Part shown: positions 11,363 to 23,795 of the stretch, piece by piece
Layout: every line of letters begins with the position of its first letter
Numbering within the stretch: position 1 is the stretch's first letter
From: Nectonema munidae
Lineage: Eukaryota; Nematomorpha; Nectonematoida; Nectonematidae
Direction of reading: 5' to 3'
DNA: 64,000 bases
Assembly (NCBI GenBank): GCA_030549495.1
Contig: JAUIRK010000673.1
Location: 868,001 to 932,000 of the forward strand
Notes under the pieces: model-generated
What the model saw: the letters and a program-made list of their open reading frames with translations, nothing else
Database searches by the model: none
Told to the model about the DNA's origin: nothing
Translations under genes and position numbers: made by a program

Positions 11363-12243
11363 CCCAAGTATTTTAACATTTTTTTCTTCAGCAATACCTG
11401 TGGACTTAAAAAGTTATATTTCCTATTCTTATTGGAGATTATCATGTATTTGGATTTCTTTTTATTCAAAATCAAATTATTTTCAGAACACCAGTTGTAG
11501 AGTTGGTCTAAGTTCTTGTACAAGCTATATGTGTCGATAACTTCACCATTTTTAACTTTAGATAAAGGGAGATAAGCGCAGATGTCGTCTGCAAAGAGTA
11601 GAAACTCAAAAAGGTTTGGAAGGAAGAAAATGTTGATAGCTATGCTGAAAAGTAAGGGACCCAAAATGGATCCCTGCGGAACACCATTTTTGAGGGATAG
11701 CTTCTTAGAAAAAGCATCATTCACTTTAACAATTTGATACCTATTAATAAGGTATGAGTTTAAAAAAAACAACGAACTTCTACTAAACCCACATTCATTC
11801 AAATTCTTCAAGATTGATGAGTGATTAACTCTATCAAAAGCCTTTGACAGGTCAAAGAGAAAAATTACTGCGTCATCATTTTTTTCTAAAATTTCAACTG
11901 TCCGTCGCATAATGTTTGCGAAATCCAAATTGATAGTCATTTAAGTAATTTATTGTCCCAAGTAAGTCTTCAATTGATGATGTATAAATTCTTCAAATAT
12001 TTTTGAAAGTGTGGGGATAATTGAGATAGGTCTGTAATTATCTACACAGTTCCTCTCATTTTTCTTATGTACTGTATGAAGCTTAAGTATTTCAGGAAAG
12101 ACACAATTTTTTAAAGAAAGATTTATAGCTTTACATAAGATATTACAAATATCATGTTTTATTAATTTTACTTTATTTATTGAAATTCCATATATGTCTT
12201 TTGTTTCATTTTTTTTCAATCCATCTATAACAAATAATAGCAT
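11344..12243 (-). pseudogene. LINE reverse transcriptase
   Basis: Two minus-strand frames (11950-12243 and 11344-11940) carry the RT blocks in order: NYRPISIIPTLSKIFEEFIH, then FLFDLSKAFDRVNHSSIL with the first catalytic aspartate, NGVPQGSILGPLLFSIAIN, and the FADD box (LLFADDICAYLPL) with the catalytic aspartate pair. Residues after it (WCSENNLILNKKKSKYMI) are also typical. Only one break separates the two frames, so this is the best-kept part of the element. Confidence 0.8.
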
Positions 12244-12793
12244 TTCATATGAACAGGGTTCAAATTCAAAGGACTCAACTGTGTTGTCAAAAAAATTGAA
12301 ATCGAGTTGTTATGGCAAAGAGTCATTTTGTACAAAAGCAAAATTTTCATTGAAAATGTTAGCTAAGGTATGATCATCATAGTGCACATCATTACTTTTA
12401 AATAAGTATTTTCTAATTGTTATTCCCTTTTAGAATCCTGTTAATATTTGGCCAAGTTTTACGAGTTTAATCACAATTGTAAAAAAGTTTCGAATAATGC
12501 TTCTGTTTCAAATCCCTTATTTTATACTTTATATTTTTAATAAAGCGTGTTCATTCTTTATTCTTAAGTTTTTACTTTTTTTACATTTTTGGTAAAGTTT
12601 ATCACGTAGTTCTATCATTTGTATGACTTCGTCTGTGATCCAAGGATTAAATTTATATTTGTTTCTTTAACTCAATAAATGAAGTACATTTTTAACCATA
12701 TCAGAAATTTGAGAATTTGAATGCCAGTCTAATTGTGTAGATAATGAGGAAAACAAGCGCCTATCGAATTTTTCCCTTAACCTTTTTATTTTA

Positions 12794-13267
12794 TTAATTT
12801 TCAAATTTAGAAATAAAAGTATCGGTATATGAGCTGAAAAGAATGTCACAGTTAAAAGCTTTATAATCAACATTGTCTTCATTTAGTAAAAAGTTTTCAA
12901 TTAAATTTTGAGTTTCATATCGTGTCGGAAGAGTAATAGTTGGGATTAGTGAGCCTGCTTTAATTAAGTTAAAAAACTTCTCCGTTAAATAATTCTTCAT
13001 CCTTAATAAATCAAAATTAAAGTCGCAGCAAAAAATATTAACTTTATTTCGGTCAATATTAAAGATCAAGTTTTCAAAAAAAGAAAAAAAATTATTCACT
13101 TGATCCTTATTAGTGGTGGGTAGTCTATATATATTGTGAATCGTGATATTTTTCTGTTTTTCTAGATAAACGTCAATACTCTGGTATTCGAACGAGTCAA
13201 TAAAATACGCACTTTCACCAATTTGATAATTGATGTCATTCCTAATAAAAAAATAGGAGACCGCCAT
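12794..13267 (-). pseudogene. LINE endonuclease (EEP) region
   Basis: The frame includes IHNIYRLPTTNKDQVNNFFS, then FCCDFNFDLLRMKNYLTEKF (the DFN motif of apurinic-type endonucleases), and after a frame change the terminal SAHIPILLFLNLKI, equivalent to the SDH(x)P motif with the first residues altered. The N-terminal part before MAVSYFFIRNDINY is mostly lost or frame-shifted. Confidence 0.65.
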
Positions 13268-13567
13268 GCTTAGAACATCTTTTAGGGATATTTACCGTAG
13301 AATAATTAGGTATAAGGAAATAATCCTCATTTTTATCTAGCCAGGTCTCTTGTAATCATATTAGAGTTCAATCTTTTACTCGTAGACAACTTTTTCAAAA
13401 AAATTACAAGTTCAGCAAATTTGCTTTTTAGTGATTGCGCATTAAGAGATAAAATATTCATATCATATAATCCGTATAACTTCTAATTTAAATTAACTTC
13501 ATGTGAACTTTTGAGTTGACTGTTAGTATCTAAATATAGGTTAGTGTGATACAATAAATTTTTACCT

Positions 13568-13852
13568 TCAACCATCATGGAATAAGGTGATGCTCTCAAC
13601 GCGTTTCAAATCCTTGATAACATACGGACAACTGTACCTTATTGATGGATGATTAATTGATGACTCTCCATTTTTGGTACAACTATGACATTTGTACTTT
13701 GTGCTATCATTTTTAACTGGACAAACAATATAATCATGGGATGAAGAACAATTTTTGCAAGTTGCATCTTTCTTACAATTAGATCTAATGTGTCCAAAAA
13801 AAAGACATGTACTACATTGTGAAAAAAACGGACGGCACTTTACAGCTTCCAT
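13568..13852 (-). pseudogene. LINE ORF1 zinc-knuckle region
   Basis: Contains CSTCLFFGHIRSNC, a perfect C-x2-C-x4-H-x4-C knuckle, followed by cysteine pairs (CKNCSSSHDYIVC, CHSC) that form two more knuckles. The upstream minus strand to about 14390 also reads as ORF1-like after frame changes (VDDDRTFDVLFSKDI). It would bind element RNA. Confidence 0.7.
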
Positions 13853-14413
13853 ATCATAAAGAAGGTAAAACCATTTTTCTTGAGGAAGGAGAAAATTTCA
13901 GGAGCTACTTTAACAACAACAATCTTTTTTTTCATTTTGGATATCTTTTGAAAAAAGTACATCAAAAGTTCTGTCATCATCGACCAGTTTGTTTGATTCT
14001 TTAATTTTCTTATAACTTAGAATATATTTTTCTAAAATAAGTAATATTCAAAAGTTTTTTTCTTTATGGAAATTTTTCGTCCCAATACTTTATTTGACTT
14101 GTTCAGTTATCTCGATTTGTTTGATTCCTTTTTCCAATTTTACAAGTAAATTTCAGATGTTTTTTTCAATTAGTGAGTTTTTTGTTATTTGTTTTAGAAA
14201 TTCCGGTTTGTATTAAATCTAAGATAGACTCTAAATTTGAAAGGGAAGTTCTTTCTTATTTCAAATTTTTTTATCAAGATTTATTCTATTTTTTAATGAT
14301 AATAGTTTTAAAGATTTTCCTGAACTTTTAAATCATTTGAAATACAAAATAAATGGAAAAATTATATTTAGATATTCTAAAATTAAAAATACTAATCATC
14401 TATAAATGATCCA

Positions 14414-17174
14414 CAGTGTTGCCAGATCTATGAATTTATCCGTATTTTACGGATTTTTGATGCAAAAATTGTCTACGGATATTCTACGGACGGATTTTTG
14501 ACTCGTTCGGATTTTTTTTTCTACGGATTTTTGCAACTAAATTTATGAATAATTTTTTTCTTTTATCAAAAAAGAGAGCTTATAAGTAATAATACATTTT
14601 TTTAATTAAAAATTCTAGACTTTTCGTTGCCAGGCAGTAAGCTGTCACTATTGTTCAATTAAAAAAAAATCAAAAATGGCTTAATTCTCTTTGCTAGCAT
14701 TTTTATTCATATTTTTTAATTTAATTTGAAAATTTTTCTAGGAATAAAATAAATTATAAACGTTGTTTGGTTTTGTTTTTTCTCTAATTCGAACAGGATT
14801 TAAATCATGCGTGTCAAATTTTTTTTATTTATTTAATATTTTAATCTAAACCTTTTTTTATATGTATCATTTTAGTAAATCTAGTGATTTAACTTTGTAA
14901 GATGTTAGATTCAGATAGTTCTGTTTTCGATACTTCTTCCCCCAAGAAAAAATCACGCCTACAAAAAAAAATATGAGCAATCTTACAAAAGTGATTGGGA
15001 GAAAAAGTTAAGCTGGCTGAAAAGTGGTGGATCAGAAGGTACAGCCATTTGTAAATTATGCTCTAAAAAGCTATTGGTTGGTAAGGGTGGAATTAAAGAC
15101 CTCGAAAAACCCTGCTAAAACTACAATCCACATCTGTGACACAGTACGCCAGCCAGATGTCTGCCCCACTGCTGACAGTGACGATGAGTCAGCTGAACTG
15201 CCTCCACCACCAAAGGCCCATGTTGCCCTCGACGGCCTGTCATCTGTGCGTGCCTATCTGGAAGCCATCGGCCACGATCTCACCACCTTCTACACTCTGG
15301 AAAGTGAGCTGCAAACGGCGGTTGCAACATTCTGGCCAAACAGACCTGCATAACAGACTTTTTTAAATCTAAATAGACAATTCGCAGATCCACAGCTTCA
15401 AATGAAAAAAAAACTGACCTGATGGATTGTTTAGGCCTACTTGTCAATGCGTGTGTATATATTTTATTTGTACATTTTAATAAATAATGTATGAAAAAAG
15501 TGATAAATAAATTTTTTATTCTTTTATTTGTATATTGTGATAATAATGTCTGAAAAATGTAATAAATACTTGTTTTAATTGTTAACCATCGTGTTGCCAC
15601 TTATCAGTGTAGGCCCCTACATGTATAACCATGCACAGTTAAATCGTTATAACCACCATAATCATGAAAATAGCTAAGCCTGGATATTAGAATATCCCGG
15701 ATTATGTCATAATTTATTCATACACGGAGGGTATGACAATAAGCGGGCTCCACTGTACAACCTCACACTCTTCTAAAACCAGCCCAAACAAGATGGTTGT
15801 CGCTCGAAATGTGTTCGGAAAGAATTGTTGAACAATGGCCAGCTCTTCTTTCTTTTTTCTGCTCTCACGAAGAACAAGAATCGAATAAAAGAATTAAAAA
15901 CATAATTGAGCATCTTAAAAATCCTATCAATTAAGCATGTTTCATGTTTTTGAAGGCAATTCTACCGATATTCAATCGCTTCAATGTTTTGTTCCAGGTA
16001 ATACCTTTTTCAACATTAATATTGTAGTCTAACATATTGAAATATTTTTTTAAGTCCCCAAAGCCAAATATCATACACTATTGCCTGAAATGCAGATCAC
16101 ACTCAAGTCGTTTAGCCAGATTTGTGAAACCCCAGGAAATTTCTTCGAAGCAAGATCCAACGACCGTTTGTATTGATATGAAATTTCAGTTACCTGATGA
16201 GGCTATTTTTATAGGTTATCAAACGCGTGCTTTTTTAAAAGATAATGAGGATGAGATTGACGTATGAACTGAAAGAATTCATGAGGTTATTTTGTCTTTT
16301 TTCTTTCTTCTTTGAAAATGTTCTCAAAATAATATTTTTTCTAGTAATATAAGAAATTATTATGTTCGAGCTGTTAATCGATTCAAAGCAAAGCTACCCT
16401 TTGGAGATCCCATTTTAGGCCATCTTCGTATTTTGGATCCAAATGAAAGAACTAAAATTACGGCTTTATCAGGCATTTTTTAACATCATTTAGTTAACAT
16501 CAAATTATAAAATTTATATTTTTAGTTAATGCTTTAGTAGAAAGGTTTCCGCACATTGTCCCTCTGGATAGATTGGATCAATTGACAGACGAGTTTTTAG
16601 ATTATCAATTTATGAAAATCCCCTCTGATTTGGAAAATTGTGAGGTTGACGCTTTTTGGGGAAAACTTTGCAAATTAGAAACCTTAGAAGAAAAAATAAG
16701 ATTCCCATTACTTTGTGAACTAATGAAAGCATTGTTAGTTTTACCCCATTCAAATGCAGACTGAGCGTCTTTTCATGTATAGCTTTGAGTAATTTTTTTT
16801 TCTTTTGAATAAATAATGTTTTTCTCTTCCTTAGCATGATCAACAATATTAAAACAAATAAAAGATATCAGCTTGATCTTTTAACAATATCAGGGCTTCT
16901 GCATGTCAAAACTAACGACCCAGGTGTACTTTGTTACAACTACGATCCGCCAGAAAGTGTCATTAAAATTTCATCGTCCGTTACTCCAAAAGCATCACAC
17001 AATTAAATATTTAAAAGTTGATTATTATTTAAATAGTTTTTTAAGTTTTTTTCAAATAAATTTAATTTTCAATCAAAAATAGTATGCAAGAACCGCCGTT
17101 GATTAAAATTTTGAATCTACGGATTTTTAGGACATGTTTTACGGATTTTTGATAAATTTTGCCTGGCAACACTA
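14414..17174 (+). mobile_element. hAT element, copy 1 of the CAGTGTTGCCAGAT family
   Basis: Starts with CAGTGTTGCCAGATC and ends in CTGGCAACACTA, an inverted pair. Subterminal TACGGATTTTTG-type repeats occur at both ends. Coding parts on + are split by short introns. A BED-like finger (CKLCSKKLLVGKGGIKDLEK near 15050) comes first, then TRWLSLEMCSERIVEQWPAL with the hAT RW motif (near 15790), YFFKSPKPNI... (16037-16267), and VLPHSNAD, QLDLLTISGLL and YNYDPPESVI of the C-terminal dimerisation region (16570-16999). The central DDE part is replaced by a Tigger fragment. The flanks share only ATCCA, so the target duplication is decayed. Confidence 0.7.
15106..15758 (+). mobile_element. pogo/Tigger 3' fragment inside the hAT
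   Basis: This GC-richer segment reads as the C-terminus of a CENP-B/Tigger transposase: acidic ADSDDESAELPPPPKAHVAL, GLSSVRAYLEA, then after one shift KQTCITDFFKSK and stop, the standard Tigger ending. The right end, complement TACAGTGGAGCCCGCTTATT, is a Tigger terminal repeat finishing at a TA at about 15757-15758. The left end and DDE core are missing. At 15760 the surrounding hAT coding sequence resumes, so the fragment is a nested insertion or replacement. Confidence 0.7.
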
Positions 17175-17217
17175 CATCCATAGATAGTGTTTCAAATTCT
17201 TTAAATATGTGCTGGCC

Positions 17218-17400
17218 CAGTGGCGGATCTAGAAATTGACCATAGGGGGGCCAACTTTAAAAAATACTAGTAAAATACTACGATAAAAGTCTTGATGCTT
17301 TAGGAAAAAGCAAAATCAGTAAGGGGACATTCTGAAGCCATTCTTCATAGGGAGTGCCTGGAACCAGCCCCCCCCCCCCCCTATTCTGGATCCGCCAGTG
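17218..17400. mobile_element. 183 bp hAT MITE with target duplication
   Basis: Terminal repeats CAGTGGCGGATCTAGAA and, on the other strand, CACTGGCGGATCCAGAA enclose about 150 non-coding bases including a C-run. The flanking 8-mers TGCTGGCC (17210-17217) and GGCTGGCC (17401-17408) match at seven of eight positions. Confidence 0.8.
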
Positions 17401-17529
17401 GGCTGGCCTAATTTTTACACTATGCATGCATTAGCCACTGTATTAGGTACACATATAAGATTAATTTACCCTCCATATTGATGGGTTCATAATCTATCTC
17501 ATCTCTATTTTCTATCCTACAAACTTCTT

Positions 17530-18215
17530 TTTACTTTAGGTTTCGATAGCAGGAAAAGAAATAGTTTTAACAACATTAAAAATTTTGTTTACTTGTTCAA
17601 TTTTTGATAGACAAATAAGTTTTAACCCTAATCATTTTCTTCCACTAATTGCAAAGAATTGTCATTTATTATTCATTTGATTCGGTATCTGAAACTTATA
17701 AAGTAGTGGAAGGAGAAAGTTTTATGGAGCCTCCTACCAATTTTTCCTCACAATATTTATCATTTTATAAAGTTCTTGAAGAACACAACTATTATAAATA
17801 TTTATTAAAAACCTTTTATAAATATTGATAAGTTTTTAATAAAGGACGCATGGTTCTCATTCATTACTTCAGGTGTTACACCATTCAAAGAGATTCCAAA
17901 GAGTAATGAAGGAAAAGTTTGTCTATTGATCTCGAAAAATTTCAGACAAAAGGATTGTTTTTATGACGATTGCGGTGCATAGGATAAACACAATGGCCAA
18001 TTATTTGATGCTAGGACTAAAAATAGTGCATCAAATTCAGTTTGCTTAACAAACATTAGATATTATGCCAAGTTGAAAAGAGATAATATTTTCAAGAAGA
18101 GAATATCTTATTTCTGCAATCCACCTTTGTTTGATAAAAACCATAACGATGTTATGACTTTCGAATATATAGGGAGCTTTCCAGATTATTCCTCATCTAA
18201 ATTCTAATTCTTCAA
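17530..18215 (+). other. Unassigned decayed coding-like stretch
   Basis: Across two frames the + strand reads as continuous peptide, for example KEIPKSNEGKVCLLISKNFR, RQKDCFYDDCGA, NIRYYAKLKRDNIFKKRISY and NHNDVMTFEYIGSFPDYSSS, with a few stops. No family was recognised. It ends exactly where the second hAT copy begins, so it may be the interrupted target of that insertion. Confidence 0.3.
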
Positions 18216-18220
18216 ATATA

Positions 18221-19588
18221 CAGTGTTGCCAGATCTACGGATTTTTGAGGCTAAAATAGTCCTACGGATTTTTGACTCTTCCAGATTTTTCTACGGATTT
18301 TTCGGTTCATCAAAAAAAATGTTGGCTTTTAATAAAATCATAAAAAAAAAATTTTTCTTCATTTTATTTTTCTTGGTTTTAAATACTGAAATGTAAGCGC
18401 CAATTTTTAAATAAAATATATTTTTTTATATTAAATTACACAAATAAATTTAAATTGGTTTTATTTCAATTTCAAGACTATGTCTGATTCCGATAATTAT
18501 GTTTCTGAAGTTTTTTCTCCTAAAAAACTTAAAACGAGAAAATATGTTCAATCTTACAAAAAAGTGGGAAAGAAATTAGATTGGCTCAAAAATGTGGTTT
18601 GGAAGCCAGCATTTTGTATTTTATGTTCTAAGAAATTGTTTTTTGTTAGTGGTGGATTTAAAGATCTCGAAAAGACAAACAGCTCTTAATAAAAAAGAAA
18701 AATTTGGAAAATACAAAAAAAGCTCTCAATCTTTTTATGAAAAAAAAAGATGATCCCTTGAAAAAAAAGAAGTTATATTTTGCATCTAGTTAATCATAAT
18801 TTACCTTTTCTTATTTCCGACCATTTTCCCGAGTTATTGCCAAGACTCTGTCTAGACTCATCCATGCCAAAAGTTTAAGTATGTTAAGTTGGAAGATTTC
18901 TTAATAAAACTGATGAAATAGATAAACTGACTAATGAGTTTTTAGATTATAGTTTTTCAAATTTCCTTGGAAAGTGCAAATCAGATAAAAATTCAGGTTT
19001 CACTTTTATAATGATGATCATATTAGTATTACCACATTCAAATGGCATTGTGAAAGCCTCTCAGGTATGGAATACTTCAAACCTTTTTTATTTCCTATAT
19101 CTTATGTTTTTTCCTTACAGCAATTAAAATATAAAAATGATAAAAAGGACCAGCTTGATTTAGATACCATCTCAGCCTATTAAAAAAACAATACCCAGTA
19201 GAACCATGTTATAAATATGAGCCTCCAGAAAGTGTTATCAATTCTACTAGTCTAACCCCTAAGTGATGGAATATTTAATGCAGTGTAATATATTGTGTTT
19301 TTTCATCATTTTTTTCTTATGTTACTTTTTTTATAAATATTGTGTTTTCATTTTTCTATAGTTTAATTCAATTTTGTTTGTTGTTCTTATGTTGATTTTA
19401 GAATAAAATATAGTTTTTATTGATTCACTATATGTAAAAAGGCACCATACTTAAAAAATTTATGATTTGGGATACTATTACTGAGATATATAAAAAAAGA
19501 GTGAATAAAATTTTTAAAATGAAGACCTGACCCAAAATTTTGGTCTCGGTTTTTGAGCAAGTTTAGGATTTTTGTAAGCCTCAACACA
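18221..19588 (+). mobile_element. hAT element, copy 2 of the CAGTGTTGCCAGAT family
   Basis: Starts with the same CAGTGTTGCCAGATC and TACGGATTTTTG repeats as the copy at 14414 and ends in a decayed GCCTCAACACA. A + frame of 69 codons (18480-18689) is the N-terminus with a BED-like finger (CILCSKKLFFVSGGFKDLEK). Decayed pieces follow (LTNEFLDYSF, LVLPHSN near 19035, KYEPPESVINSTSLTPK-like residues near 19220). At 1.37 kb it is about half the length of copy 1, through loss of the middle. Flanking 8-mers CAAATATA and AATATATA match at six positions. Confidence 0.65.
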
Positions 19589-20819
19589 ATATATACGTAC
19601 AGTCTGATTTATTATGTAAAATAATAAACTCATAGTCATGAGTTATAATATAGTCTTAAATATTTATCCTCGCGAAACACAAAAAATAAAAAAAAACCCA
19701 GCATCATAACAAAGCTAAATTATTAGTCTTTGTTGTAAAAGTTAGTTTTAGGTATGAAAGAATGGAGTTTTTGGCATGTAATACGTCCTGCCCTGCAACG
19801 TGGTAACGTGTTTTTCACTAAGAATTCACATCCCATTTTCACCAAATATAATTTACTTAAAGTTAAGAATTGAAAAAATCAATCAAAACTAAAATGTGTT
19901 ATTTTAACTTCCCATTGTAGGCTTTGAAGATATAAAGTTGACGATTTTTTGAGTCACATAAAACCTAATATCTATAGGACGTTCGTTTTAATACATAAAT
20001 TAAATATGATGTTTATATAAAAATCTAAAATATTTACTAGGTTAGAATATTTTCCAGAAAATAGCTATTATAGTAGTTATTTTTGAAAAATTCTCATTTA
20101 TATGATTTGAAAATCATTTTTGATAGAAACTTAAATTAATATATTCACTTCTAAAACACTAGAAATACCAAAATAAATGTTTTGCTTTAATATAAATACA
20201 TTATTGTGTCTTGAGACATTGTTTTCTAGATTAGTAAATTTTATAAGATTTTACTAGACCCGTTTTTTATCTTAATGTTTATCCTTATTTTGTCATTCTT
20301 TAATTAATTTGGCAAGTTTATATAGCTTATAAAATCATAAACATTATTCTTCTCTTATTTTAGAAAGATTCATACGCTTCATTACTCCAAGTATAAACAT
20401 TTTATTTTGCTATTTCAATTTACTCATTTTATTAGCTAATTTAGCAGCATTTAAAATTTAAAGGAACTCTCTTTCTGAAAGTTTGCCAACCAACATAACG
20501 GTAAAACTTTTAAACCAAATAAACATAAATATACTTTTTACAAATAAAGACTTGTAATTAAAAGGTAAACACTTCAAATAAAAAGACTCACAGATATGAT
20601 ATGTCTTGTATGATCTTGCCAGGCCACTCCTATAAGTAATTAATTTAAATAAAAGAATATTTTTGGTGTATTTGGCTAAATGTATTTATCGTCGCGAAAT
20701 TATATTGAAGGTTTACTCAATATAACTTCGCTGTTCACTGGGAGAAGAAAAGGTGTCATATAAACGAGCAAACACAAATTCATAATTTTTATTACTCTTT
20801 TCGAGTATAAATGGAAATT
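19589..20819. other. No supported gene
   Basis: AT-rich, with closed frames. TTTATCCTCGCGAAA at 19663 recurs as TTTATCGTCGCGAAA at 20686, so a repeat may span this interval, but I cannot bound it. Confidence 0.4.
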
Positions 20820-21095
20820 TGTTATTTAACTCTACCAACATAAAAACTACTTTATTAAAAAATTCACAGAATTATTTATTCAAAATTTTTATTAATAATT
20901 CAATCAATAAGAATGGGATAGATGCATCTGTGTTTTCTAAACCAATTTGTCTTAGTTTCTTTTTGGTCACTCCAAATCTCATATCATTACTGACTTTACT
21001 ACTGTTTCTGGATTTGGTTTCAATTGCAAGTAGCATGAAAAACGCTTGCTCACACTCATATATAGTGGCAAATCTATTAGTTCAGGTTTATTAAA
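20820..21095 (-). pseudogene. hAT transposase C-terminus, decayed
   Basis: The minus strand reads FATIYECEQAFFMLLAIETK, SRNSSKVSNDMRFGVTKKK and LRQIGLENTDASIPFLLIEL. This is the hAT dimerisation tail, clearly the same family as the remnant at 7640-8020 (which has LRQTGLDKAHVSIPLTLIEL). It is an isolated tail with no terminal repeat seen. Confidence 0.7.
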
Positions 21096-21184
21096 AAAAT
21101 AGTCAATTTGAAAAAAAAATGAGACTAAGTTTATATATGGTATTTCAATAAATCATGTAAAGGCAATAAAATAAAGCATATGTA

Positions 21185-22330
21185 ATGTTTTTTGTTATGC
21201 TATAAATCTTTCTTTAAAAAATTTTACCTTTCCAGACATCCTTAAGCTTCACAAAGTGGTACCTATACATAAGAGAAATGATAAAAATTGTATAGATAAT
21301 TATAGACCCGTTTCAATAGTTCCCATACTCTCAAAAATTTTGAATATATACATTGTCCATTAAAAACTTACTTGAACTTAATAAATTATATAAATGACTA
21401 TAAATTTGGTTTTCTAGAACATTATTCGACTGAAGCTTTTCACTCCTGTTTTATACAAAATATGATTGAAATTTTGGAAGATAAAGATGAAATAATACTT
21501 TTCCTATTTGACCTCTCAGAGTTAGACATTTATCCATCCTAAAAAATCTATATGACTGTGGTTTAAGTAAAAGTTTCCTGTTCTTTTTATATTCATATCT
21601 TATAAATAGGTACCAAATAATAAAGGGGAACGATGCTTTTTCTGGAATGTTACCTCTCCAAAATGGTGTTCCACAGGGATCAATTTTGGAACCCTTACTT
21701 TTTAGCATAGCAATAAACAAAAATTTTTCCCTTTCAAATTTCTCCTTTTTGCTGATGACATCTGCGCATACCTTCCTTTGTCTAAAATAAAAAATGGTAA
21801 ATCTATTGATTCAGATATTCTAAATAAAAAATTGAGTTTAATTTATGAATGGTGTAATATGATTAATTTTGAATAAGGAAAAATTAAAATGTATTATAAT
21901 TTCTAATAAGAATAGAAGTTCTAATTTTTAAAATTTACTGGAATTAATGAAGTAAAAAATGTTAAGATACTTGGTTTAGTATTTGATAGCAAAATAAAGT
22001 TCAAGAAACATATTGATCATCTGGCTCTCAATCTAAATATCGGTATTCTATTTTTTACAAAAAACATTTTCCCTTTAAATATTAAACCAACTATTTCTTT
22101 CTAACATTAACTATAGTATAGTTAATTGGTTTCCCTTTTGAAAAAACGTATCGAAATCCTCCAAAAACGCGTTATAAGAATGATTATTAACATGAAGGAG
22201 TTTGATTACACTGCAGATTATTTTTTATCGGAATAAATTGTTAAAATTTGAAGAAATTTTAAACAGAGAGTTGCAGTATTTCTCTACAAAATACATTTTT
22301 TGGTATACCTAAAAAGAAAAACATTATAGT
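21185..22330 (+). mobile_element. 5' truncated Jockey-like LINE, decayed
   Basis: The + strand carries the same RT region as the minus-strand LINE at 10768-14400: NCIDNYRPVSIVPILSKI, FLFDLSE, LPLQNGVPQGSILEPLLFSI, then LLTDDICAYLPLSKIKNGKS with the FADD box changed to LTDD, and a C-terminal part (KFKKHIDHLALNLNIGILFF). There are many stops and shifts. It begins inside RT, as expected of 5' truncation on insertion. The minus-strand frame over 21451-21720 is a shadow. Confidence 0.75.
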
Positions 22331-23209
22331 CAATTTAATATAATCTCTAAACAAAATCACCGCTGCACTGTCTAAAATTGTGGTTTGACTTTCCACATTT
22401 GAAATATTTTCTTCTTTGTACTTTTTTATAATTTATCTGATATCTAAAATTAAATTATATTAGAAAAATATTGAAAAAGAAAAAACAAGAAGGACTTACT
22501 TGTTTATAGGCCGCTTCATTTTTAAATAATAATAATTTATTATAAAAATGAATGCTTTATTTAATTTTTTTAAATTGATGTTGATCAGTTTAAAAAAAAA
22601 TAATAGTGGTTGAAAGAGACCAAAATATTTGTTTATCTTTCTATATAAATCTAAACCTTTTTAATATAGAAAATTTTCTTAAATTAAATTTCTTCTTTGG
22701 ATAGACATAGCTTTGAACATCGATACAACAGAAATGAAGGAAAAAAACATAACTTTTGACTTTTTTCATTATAAAAAAAATACATACTATAAATATAGCT
22801 AAATTATTTTTTTTTCTGAATAAGAGACTCTAGTTCTATAAGTATGTTAAGTTTAATTCAATTATATTGTGTCATTGCTTAGTAATTGAGCAATACATAA
22901 TGGTATAGGCTTTATACAGACCCATATGAATATTAATAAACATTTTATTTAAACGTCAATATTTATTTTCCTAAATATTACTATTCCTGTTCTTTTAGCT
23001 TATACTAAAATTCGCATTGGGTTTGGGTATTTATTTCTATATAAAACTAAATATTGTATCAATTTATAGAGGAGTACTATTGTTTTTATAAGGTGTTAGT
23101 CTCTTTGTTATAAGATTTTATACTAGTTTGATCCACAAAATTAAAACAAGTGCAGAACAAGGAAAATGGATTGAGTTTCGCCATTTCAAAATTCATTTCC
23201 GTGGTGTGC
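22331..23209. other. No supported gene
   Basis: AT-rich, with no open frames or repeats I can support. Confidence 0.5.
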
Positions 23210-23214
23210 AGAAA

Positions 23215-23735
23215 GGTGCCGGGTCAAAAGCCCGAAAATAATAATTCTGGCGTTACTATTTTTTTAAGTTTATTTGGACCCATAAGTAGTACCGGACAGT
23301 TTTCAAAACGGTCTATTTGACACAAAATGATAGTGATAAATTTGACTTGAAAGATAAAAGTGATCATACAAAAATACATTATTTCTTTGCTTTGAAAAAC
23401 GATTAAACTACCAATTTAAACGGAAAATCAGTTTGAAACCAGAAAAGATGTGACTAATTTAAAAAGGAAAACAAGAATATAAATAATTTCGGATTTTGGT
23501 TCAAAATTTCAGAAGTAGTTCGATTCGATAAGATTGGTAAATTAGGAATCTTGTATTTGTTTTTTATGCATGTGAAACAACAGAGTGTAAAATTTAACAT
23601 ATAAAATTGTAAATTTTTAAATATTTTTTGTAGATTCAGGTTCAGACGTTCTTGTATCGGGCGTTTTGGTTAAGGACGTTTTGATTTTGGGCATTTTGAT
23701 TTCGGACGTTTTGGTTTCGGGCGTTTTGACTCGAA
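23215..23735. mobile_element. Small transposon with tandem-repeat ends, copy 1
   Basis: Starts GGTGCCGGGTCAAAAGCCCG. It ends in an array of about six units of the type GGACGTTTTGGTTTC (23640-23735), finishing GGGCGTTTTGACTCG. The right end inverted (GAGTCAAAACGCCCGAAACC) matches the left. The middle is AT-rich and non-coding. Confidence 0.5.
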
Positions 23736-23795
23736 TTCGTGCAGAAAGTATTTCATAATTTTAGGGAAAATCTAATCATCGCTGTACCAAATATC

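Larger units (their letters stand above)
10768..14400 (-). mobile_element. Decayed Jockey-like LINE, almost full length
   Basis: In minus-strand order the element holds an ORF1 with zinc knuckles (13568 to about 14390), an endonuclease of the exonuclease-endonuclease-phosphatase fold (about 12794-13267), reverse transcriptase (11344-12243) and the C-terminal region (10768-11362). The coding parts are broken by several shifts and stops. The order ORF1-CCHC, EEP, RT fits the Jockey/I/CR1 group; clade assignment needs a tree. The 5' end is cut off by a hAT terminal repeat at 14414. Related pieces lie at 21185-22330 (+) and 46862-53106 (-). Confidence 0.8.

Noticed and set aside
21451-21720. 89-codon - frame
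   Set aside because: Antisense shadow of the decayed LINE reverse transcriptase.
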